From: UTCFX2 sp002050125
GTDB taxonomy: Bacteria > Chloroflexota > Anaerolineae > Anaerolineales > UBA4823
Assembly (NCBI GenBank): GCA_027494035.1
Contig: JAOSJQ010000001.1
Coordinates: forward strand, 1,116,001 to 1,180,000
Direction: 5' to 3'
Length of the DNA stretch: 64,000 bases
Shown: positions 58,729 through 64,000 of the stretch, piece after piece
Layout: every line of letters starts with the position of its first letter
Numbering within the stretch: position 1 is the stretch's first letter
Notes under the pieces: generated by a model
What the model was told of the DNA's origin: nothing
The model's input: the letters and a program-made list of their open reading frames with translations, nothing else
Databases searched by the model: none
Translations under genes and position numbers: made by a program

Positions 58729-61053
58729 ATGAACCGAAAGACGCTTTTTAGCTTGATTTCCATGCTAGCAGCGTTTACGCTGCTCCTGGCGGCGTGCGCG
58801 CCGGCAGCGACGCCCGCGCCCCCCGAACCGCCCCCAGTTTCAACCGAAGCGCCCCCGGCTGTGACCGAAGCCCCTCCGGCTAAGACGGTCTTCAAAGCCT
58901 GCCAGGTTACCGACACCGGCGGCATCGACGACAAGTCCTTCAACGCCACCGCCTGGAAGGGCGTCGAAGACGCCATGAAAGAGTTCGGTATCGAAGGTAA
59001 GTATCTCGAATCTCAGCAGCAAACCGACTATGAGAAGAACATCAACGCCTTCATCGACGAAGGCTGCAATATCATCATCACCGTCGGCTTTCTGCTCGGC
59101 GACGCCACCGAAGCCATGGCGAAAGCCAACCCAGACCAGAAGTTCACCATCGTCGACTACGCCTACGACCCACCCATCCCCAACGTTCAAGGACAGATCT
59201 TCTCGACCGAGCAGGCTGGCTTCCTGGCTGGCTACGCCGCGGCTGCCCTGTCCAAGACCGGCAAGATCGGCACCTTCGGCGGCATTCAGATCCCCACTGT
59301 CACCGTCTTCATGGACGGCTATGCCCTCGGCGCTCAGTACTACAACGAAAAGCACAACACCAACGTCGAAGTCCTCGGTTGGGACCCCTTCGCTAAGACC
59401 GGTCTGTTCACCGGCAACTTCGAAAGCACCGATGACGGACGCACCATGGGCGAGACCCTCATGGACGAAGGCGCCGATATCATCATGCCCGTCGCCGGCC
59501 CAGTCGGCCTCGGCACCGCTGCCGCTGCCAAGGAACGCGGCAACGTCTACATCATCGGCGTGGACTCCGACTGGTTCCTGACCGCCCCCGATTACGCCGA
59601 CATCATCCTGACATCCGTGATGAAATACATGGACGTCACCACCATGCAGTCCATCAAGGAAGCCATGGACGGCACCTTCCAGGGCGGCATCATTGTCGGC
59701 ACCCTGGAGAACGGCGGCCTCGGCTTGGCGCCTTTCCACAACCTCGAATCTAAGGTCCCCGCTGAACTGATGGCTGAGCTCGATCAGGTCAAGGCTGACA
59801 TCATCTCCGGCGCAATCTCCGCCGTACCCGGCGAAGCCCCCGCACCTAAAGAACCCACCACACTGGCGCCAACGGGTAAATTGGAGATCTTCTCTTGGTG
59901 GACCGCGGGCGGCGAAGCGGACGGCTTGAACGCCATGTTCGAGGTCTTCAAAAAGAAGTACCCGCAGGTCGAGATCGTGAATGCGACGGTTGCGGGCGGC
60001 GCTGGCTCGAATGCTAAAGCCGTGCTGGCAACCCGCATGCAGGCTGGCGATCCTCCGGATTCGTTCCAGGTACATGCCGGACACGAACTGATTGATTCGT
60101 GGGTTGTTGCAGACAAGATGGAGCCCGTGACCTTCATCTTTGATAATAACAACTGGTTGGAAAAGTATCCGAAAGGCGTGATCGACGTCCTGTCGTACAA
60201 CGGTGAAATCTGGAGCGTGCCGGTCAATATCCATCGCTCGAACGTGCTGTGGTACAACAAGCAATTGCTGGCAGACAACGGCATCGAGCCTCCAACAACC
60301 TTCGATGAATTCTTCGCCGCCGCGGATAAGCTGAAGGCTGCTGGGATTACCCCGCTGGCGCTGGGCGATAACGGCATTTGGGCTGCGACCCACCTGTTCG
60401 AGAGCGTGCTGCTCGGCTCCATGGGTCCCGAGAAATACATCGGACTGTGGAACGGCACAACCGACTGGGCTGGCGCAGAAGTGACCACGGCGCTCGAAAA
60501 CTTCGCCAAAATGATGGCATACGTCAACGAGGATCATGCAGCGCTCTCCTGGGACCAGGCGGCGCAACTGGTAGGCGATGGCGACGCAGCGATGACGATC
60601 ATGGGCGACTGGGTAGACGGCTATTTCCTGACGGTCGGGCTCACCCCCGGCGTGGAGTTTGGCTGGGTGCCTTCGCCATCGACGGGTGGGACATTCATGA
60701 TGCTGTCCGACTCGTTTGGGCTGCCGCAGGGCGCGCCTAACCGCGAAGCGGCTATCGCATGGTTGACATTAGCTGGATCGCAGGAAGGTCAGGATGCCTT
60801 CAACCCGCTAAAGGGTTCGATCCCGGCTCGCATCGACGGCGACCGCTCGCTTTATGACGCGTATCTGCAGTCGGCGATGGACGATTTTGCCGCGAACAAA
60901 ATCACCCCAAGCCTGGCGCACGGCGCTGCGGCATCCGAAGGCTGGGTGACCGCGGTCAACGACGTGATGACCCTTTTCGTAGCCGATCTGGACGTGGCGG
61001 CTGCGCAAGCCGGGCTGGTAGCAGCCTGCCAGAACGCAGGCGTTTGTAAGTAA
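58729..61053 (+). CDS. composite lipoprotein: PnrA/BMP domain joined to a family 1 sugar-binding domain
   Basis: A 774-residue protein with two complete binding domains. The lipobox is LLLAACAP, followed by a Pro/Thr/Glu-rich spacer. Residues about 55-365 form a basic membrane protein (PnrA/BMP) domain that in relatives binds nucleosides: FKACQVTDTGGIDDKSFNATAWKGV, then NIIITVGFLLGDAT and GWDPF-KTGLFTGNFES. Residues 385-774 form a solute-binding domain of sugar ABC systems, starting LEIFSWWTAGGEADGL and with LWYNKQLLADNGIEPPTTFDEF. The linker is PAPKEPTTLAPTG. The two permeases downstream are of the sugar type and would fit the second domain. From 58774 to at least 59465 the DNA is identical to the next lipoprotein gene (63309-64000), which points to recombination or misassembly. 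Codon use in the BMP part is markedly C-ending. Confidence 0.85.
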   Translation: MNRKTLFSLISMLAAFTLLLAACAPAATPAPPEPPPVSTEAPPAVTEAPPAKTVFKACQVTDTGGIDDKSFNATAWKGVEDAMKEFGIEGKYLESQQQTDYEKNINAFIDEGCNIIITVGFLLGDATEAMAKANPDQKFTIVDYAYDPPIPNVQGQIFSTEQAGFLAGYAAAALSKTGKIGTFGGIQIPTVTVFMDGYALGAQYYNEKHNTNVEVLGWDPFAKTGLFTGNFESTDDGRTMGETLMDEGADIIMPVAGPVGLGTAAAAKERGNVYIIGVDSDWFLTAPDYADIILTSVMKYMDVTTMQSIKEAMDGTFQGGIIVGTLENGGLGLAPFHNLESKVPAELMAELDQVKADIISGAISAVPGEAPAPKEPTTLAPTGKLEIFSWWTAGGEADGLNAMFEVFKKKYPQVEIVNATVAGGAGSNAKAVLATRMQAGDPPDSFQVHAGHELIDSWVVADKMEPVTFIFDNNNWLEKYPKGVIDVLSYNGEIWSVPVNIHRSNVLWYNKQLLADNGIEPPTTFDEFFAAADKLKAAGITPLALGDNGIWAATHLFESVLLGSMGPEKYIGLWNGTTDWAGAEVTTALENFAKMMAYVNEDHAALSWDQAAQLVGDGDAAMTIMGDWVDGYFLTVGLTPGVEFGWVPSPSTGGTFMMLSDSFGLPQGAPNREAAIAWLTLAGSQEGQDAFNPLKGSIPARIDGDRSLYDAYLQSAMDDFAANKITPSLAHGAAASEGWVTAVNDVMTLFVADLDVAAAQAGLVAACQNAGVCK
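58774..59465 (+). repeat. 692-bp direct repeat, copy 1
   Basis: Identical by eye to 63309-64000, including silent positions. It starts inside the signal-peptide code at TTTACGCTGCTCC and may be longer, because copy 2 runs out of the window. The offset between the copies is 4535 bases. Confidence 0.88.
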
Positions 61054-61064
61054 GTCAGGTTTTG

Positions 61065-61104
61065 AAGGGGCGTCTCGAAGTGGAAATCTTCCGAGGCGCC
61101 CCTT
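61065..61104 (+). terminator. hairpin between binding protein and permease genes
   Basis: AAGGGGCGTCTCG (61065-61077) pairs with CGAGGCGCCCCTT (61092-61104) over 13 bases with one G-T pair, and extra inner pairing is possible. Only a weak T-rich tail follows. It may be a partial terminator or an mRNA-stabilising hairpin, as often found after the binding protein gene so that it is made in excess over the permeases. Confidence 0.6.
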
Positions 61105-61219
61105 AATCCTTTTCAGTTCTGGCATTATTCTTATCTTTAACCCGAGCCGTAAGTCTTAACACTGAGCCAACCAAACCACTCGCAACGCGTGCACGATCTT
61201 TAGCCAGGCAGGAGTTTCT

Positions 61220-62149
61220 ATGACGCGCACTCGAGATCGTTGGATTGCCTTTTTATTGGTTCTCCCTTCCATAATCTTGCTGGCGATTTTTGTTTATGGA
61301 TTCATTAGCTGGACGGCGCGGGTCTCGCTCTCCAAATGGGACGGCGTTATGCCGGATTACACTTGGGTCGGGATCGAAAACTATCGCCAGCTTTTTACGG
61401 AAGCGGGGGGGATTTCGGCTAAACGGTTTTCAATCGACCTGTGGAACACGTTTTTCTTCACCATCTTCTTTCTGTTGATCTGTGTGGGGATCGGCTTGCT
61501 CCTGGCAGTCCTGCTGGATCAGAAAATCAAAGGCGAGGGCGTCTTCCGCACGATCTATCTGTTTCCAATGGCGCTCTCGTTCGTGGTGACCGGGGTGGTC
61601 TGGCAATGGATTTTTGCCCCGGGCACCGCGGCGAGGCCGCGCGGCTTAAACGCCCTCTTCGGCATGCTTGGTCTGGACTTCCTGCAATGGAAGTGGTACA
61701 CAGATACCACCTCTATCGGACCTTTCCATGTAGCGTTGATCCCGGTGATCATCGCCGCCTCCTGGCAAATGATCGGGTACACCATGGCGATGTACCTGGC
61801 AGGTCTGCGCGGGGTTCCGGAAGAACTGCGCGAAGCGGCGCGCGTGGACGGGGCAACTGAGGTGGATGTTTACCGTCACATCATCCTGCCAATCTTAAGC
61901 CCCATCACGCTGAGCGCCTTGATCGTGCTGGGGCACATATCGCTCAAGATATTCGACCTGATCTACACCATGACCGGCAAGGGACCCGCCTTTGTGACCG
62001 ATGTGCCCGGGATATTCATGTTCGAAACCACCTTCCAGGGCAATCACTACGCCCAGGGGGCTGCGATTTCGGTTGTGATGCTGGTGATGGTAGCGCTGGT
62101 GATTGTTCCGTATCTGATCTACAGCCTGCGGCGCGAGGTGGAGCTATGA
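61220..62149 (+). CDS. sugar ABC transporter permease, MalF/UgpA-type
   Basis: A 309-residue inner-membrane permease with six hydrophobic segments. The EAA loop, which contacts the ATPase, reads ELREAARVDGATEVDVYRHIILP near residue 200. The N-terminal part WIAFLLVLPSIILLAIFVYGFISW and LLLAVLLDQKIKGEG are typical for the MalF-like subunit of carbohydrate importers. It forms a heterodimer with the product of the next gene, whose start overlaps its stop by four bases. The binding protein should be the fused lipoprotein upstream. No ATPase gene is found nearby. Confidence 0.93.
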   Translation: MTRTRDRWIAFLLVLPSIILLAIFVYGFISWTARVSLSKWDGVMPDYTWVGIENYRQLFTEAGGISAKRFSIDLWNTFFFTIFFLLICVGIGLLLAVLLDQKIKGEGVFRTIYLFPMALSFVVTGVVWQWIFAPGTAARPRGLNALFGMLGLDFLQWKWYTDTTSIGPFHVALIPVIIAASWQMIGYTMAMYLAGLRGVPEELREAARVDGATEVDVYRHIILPILSPITLSALIVLGHISLKIFDLIYTMTGKGPAFVTDVPGIFMFETTFQGNHYAQGAAISVVMLVMVALVIVPYLIYSLRREVEL

Positions 62150-63003
62150 GACGAGCCACGTTCGACCCCTCCCGGATTGCGGTTTACACGCTCTTGCTGC
62201 TGTTTGCGGCGGTTTTTCTGCTGCCGGTGTATGTGATGGTCATCAGCTCGTTGAAAACATTTGCTGAAGTGCAGGACCTCTCCAAGTTATGGAGCCTCCC
62301 CTCCGGGTTCAACCTGGACAGCTTCAAAGCAGCCTGGTTCGGCATCCCTGAACAGGGGCTGCGCGGGCTGCGCGGTAACATGCTCAACAGCATCTATTTG
62401 ACCGTGCCAGCCACGATCCTCTCAGCTTTGCTGGGATCGCTCAACGGCTATGTGCTTTCGAAATGGAAGTTTCCGGGCGCAAACACGCTCTTCCCGCTGA
62501 TGCTGTTCGGGATGTTCATACCTTACCAAAGCATTCTAATTCCAATGACGCTCACGCTGGCGCGGATCGGGCTGGGCGGAACGCTGTGGGGGTTGATCCT
62601 GGTGCATGTGGTGTACGGAATCCCGATCACGACGCTGATCTTCCGCAATTACTATGCCGAGGTGCCGACCGACCTGATCGAAGCCGCCAGCATCGACGGA
62701 GCGGGCATTATGGGGATCTATTGGCGGGTGATGTTTCCGCTCTCGCTGCCAGGTTTTGTGGTAGTGATCATCTGGCAGTTTACGAACATCTGGAACGAGT
62801 TCCTGTTTGCGGTCACCGTGCTGCAAAAACCAGAGCTGCAACCGATCACGGTCGCGCTCAGGAATCTATCGGGGAGCCAGATCAAGGAGTGGAACATTGT
62901 TATGGCGGGAACGCTGATCGCAGCGGTGCCAACCCTGATCATCTACATTCTTCTGGGGCGCTATTTCATCCGCGGGCTGCTGGCTGGCTCAGTGAAAGGA
63001 TAG
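62146..63003 (+). CDS. sugar ABC transporter permease, MalG/UgpE-type
   Basis: A 285-residue permease with six hydrophobic segments, the MalG-like partner. Its EAA loop is DLIEAASIDGAGIMGIYWRVMFPLSLPG near residue 180. The segment LPVYVMVISSLKTFAEV after the first helix is typical. The last gene of the operon; a terminator follows at 63048. The ATPase must be encoded elsewhere, probably one shared by several sugar importers, as is common in this group and in Gram-positive bacteria. Confidence 0.93.
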   Translation: MRRATFDPSRIAVYTLLLLFAAVFLLPVYVMVISSLKTFAEVQDLSKLWSLPSGFNLDSFKAAWFGIPEQGLRGLRGNMLNSIYLTVPATILSALLGSLNGYVLSKWKFPGANTLFPLMLFGMFIPYQSILIPMTLTLARIGLGGTLWGLILVHVVYGIPITTLIFRNYYAEVPTDLIEAASIDGAGIMGIYWRVMFPLSLPGFVVVIIWQFTNIWNEFLFAVTVLQKPELQPITVALRNLSGSQIKEWNIVMAGTLIAAVPTLIIYILLGRYFIRGLLAGSVKG

Positions 63004-63047
63004 GTCAGGCATAACCGAGGCAGGGGAATCAGTTTGCCGCGCGCCCG

Positions 63048-63081
63048 AACCAACCAATTGACAACCTGAGTTGGTTTTTTT
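63048..63081 (+). terminator. intrinsic terminator after the permease operon
   Basis: Arms AACCAAC (63048-63054) and GTTGGTT (63070-63076) with a 15-base loop and a T run directly after. The stem is short, so it is a moderate candidate. Confidence 0.55.
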
Positions 63082-63115
63082 ATCTAAGAAAATCTTTTAT
63101 TTTTTGAGTAAAAGG

Positions 63116-63144
63116 TTTTCATTTTGCGAATTACCTAGTAAGAT
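63116..63144 (+). promoter_or_regulatory. possible promoter of the BMP lipoprotein gene
   Basis: TTTTCA (63116-63121), a 17-base spacer and TAAGAT (63139-63144) match the -35 and -10 consensus in four of six bases each. The surrounding A+T-rich stretch supports it, but the match is weak. Confidence 0.3.
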
Positions 63145-63171
63145 TATGCCCACTGGATTCTGACTACACTG

Positions 63172-63181
63172 AAGGAGGTGA
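63172..63181 (+). promoter_or_regulatory. strong Shine-Dalgarno-like motif in the leader of the BMP gene
   Basis: AAGGAGGTGA, a perfect complement to the 16S rRNA 3' end, about 85 bases before the start codon at 63264. A second ribosome-binding site GGAGGAG stands directly before the ATG. The same layout is found before the gene at 58729, although the sequences in between differ. Confidence 0.4.
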
Positions 63182-63263
63182 AGGCGGTTGAATTGATAGC
63201 TTGAACGACTTCGACCCGTATTTCTCAGAAACACTAACATATCCTTTGGAGGAGTAACCCTAG

Positions 63264-64000
63264 ATGAAAAAAGCGCATTTGCTCACGATCCTTTCTTCGA
63301 TAATTGTCTTTACGCTGCTCCTGGCGGCGTGCGCGCCGGCAGCGACGCCCGCGCCCCCCGAACCGCCCCCAGTTTCAACCGAAGCGCCCCCGGCTGTGAC
63401 CGAAGCCCCTCCGGCTAAGACGGTCTTCAAAGCCTGCCAGGTTACCGACACCGGCGGCATCGACGACAAGTCCTTCAACGCCACCGCCTGGAAGGGCGTC
63501 GAAGACGCCATGAAAGAGTTCGGTATCGAAGGTAAGTATCTCGAATCTCAGCAGCAAACCGACTATGAGAAGAACATCAACGCCTTCATCGACGAAGGCT
63601 GCAATATCATCATCACCGTCGGCTTTCTGCTCGGCGACGCCACCGAAGCCATGGCGAAAGCCAACCCAGACCAGAAGTTCACCATCGTCGACTACGCCTA
63701 CGACCCACCCATCCCCAACGTTCAAGGACAGATCTTCTCGACCGAGCAGGCTGGCTTCCTGGCTGGCTACGCCGCGGCTGCCCTGTCCAAGACCGGCAAG
63801 ATCGGCACCTTCGGCGGCATTCAGATCCCCACTGTCACCGTCTTCATGGACGGCTATGCCCTCGGCGCTCAGTACTACAACGAAAAGCACAACACCAACG
63901 TCGAAGTCCTCGGTTGGGACCCCTTCGCTAAGACCGGTCTGTTCACCGGCAACTTCGAAAGCACCGATGACGGACGCACCATGGGCGAGACCCTCATGGA
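63264..64000 (+). CDS. BMP/PnrA family lipoprotein, 5' part
   Basis: The first 245 residues of a basic membrane protein lipoprotein; the gene continues past the window. The signal peptide MKKAHLLTILSSIIVF differs from that of the fused gene at 58729, but from FTLLLAACAP onward the protein and the DNA are identical to it. The domain binds nucleosides or related compounds in known relatives (PnrA, Med, BmpA). An unlinked ABC permease pair would be expected downstream, which should show whether this copy is the original one. The start is supported by GGAGGAG 9-15 bases upstream. Confidence 0.9.
   Translation, partial: MKKAHLLTILSSIIVFTLLLAACAPAATPAPPEPPPVSTEAPPAVTEAPPAKTVFKACQVTDTGGIDDKSFNATAWKGVEDAMKEFGIEGKYLESQQQTDYEKNINAFIDEGCNIIITVGFLLGDATEAMAKANPDQKFTIVDYAYDPPIPNVQGQIFSTEQAGFLAGYAAAALSKTGKIGTFGGIQIPTVTVFMDGYALGAQYYNEKHNTNVEVLGWDPFAKTGLFTGNFESTDDGRTMGETLM
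63309..64000 (+). repeat. 692-bp direct repeat, copy 2 (open at the window end)
   Basis: Identical by eye to 58774-59465. The repeat begins at the same codon of the signal peptide in both genes, with unrelated sequence before it. Its 3' end lies outside the window. Confidence 0.88.

Noticed and set aside
1..64000. CRISPR arrays or rRNA genes
   Set aside because: No regularly spaced repeats and no conserved rRNA segments were seen.

Overview
The window looks like a chromosomal segment of a GC-rich member of the Chloroflexota, most likely an Anaerolineae-type organism. That placement is an inference. It rests on the many single-copy lipoproteins with Thr/Pro-rich linkers, the MalT-like LuxR regulator followed by DUF6326 and DUF4386 membrane proteins, the bi-domain oxidoreductase next to a heparinase II/III-like protein, and the sugar ABC transporters without their own ATPase. 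No rRNA gene is present to settle it.

Layout. 1-9438: mostly plus-strand cell-envelope and housekeeping genes (THUMP-like methyltransferase end, PLD-like lipoprotein, sugar dehydrogenase-like lipoprotein, HerA-like ATPase, SixA-like phosphatase, NnrU/ICMT-like methyltransferase, sortase, AI-2E family permease). 9490-13400: dnaA and dnaK, divergent around a 626-bp non-coding stretch. 13556-20224: selA, an M24 peptidase, tsaD and a PAS-GAF-GGDEF diguanylate cyclase. 20274-27095: a minus-strand polysaccharide group (glycosyltransferase, heparinase-like protein, bi-domain oxidoreductase) interrupted by two unknown membrane or exported proteins. 27290-30533: an A+T-richer island with a cytosine methyltransferase, a MORC/MutL-like GHKL ATPase and a Vsr-like endonuclease, joined directly to the truncated 3' end of an M29 aminopeptidase gene. 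30868-38440: a GDPD and the rrf2-cydA-cydB-cydDC respiratory operon, with a strong promoter and a CRP/FNR-type palindrome. 38535-43049: a DUF2179 protein, an alpha-glucan phosphorylase and an insertion sequence with target duplication. 43093-48296: a LuxR-type regulator with a run of small membrane proteins. 48856-58474: a giant alpha-2-macroglobulin lipoprotein, fabI, bactofilin, rnhA and a solute-binding lipoprotein. 58729-64000: a sugar ABC transporter whose binding protein carries an extra PnrA/BMP domain, identical at DNA level to the start of the next gene.

Three things stand out. First, the composite BMP plus sugar-binding lipoprotein and its 692-bp direct repeat, which is either a recent recombination or an assembly chimera. 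Second, the methyltransferase-ATPase-Vsr island, whose right junction can be placed within a few bases. Third, a recurrent pattern of single-base indels, nearly all at runs of three or four C (or G), that breaks five or six otherwise intact genes including the essential tsaD; this most likely reflects sequence error rather than biology, and every broken gene should be read with that in mind.
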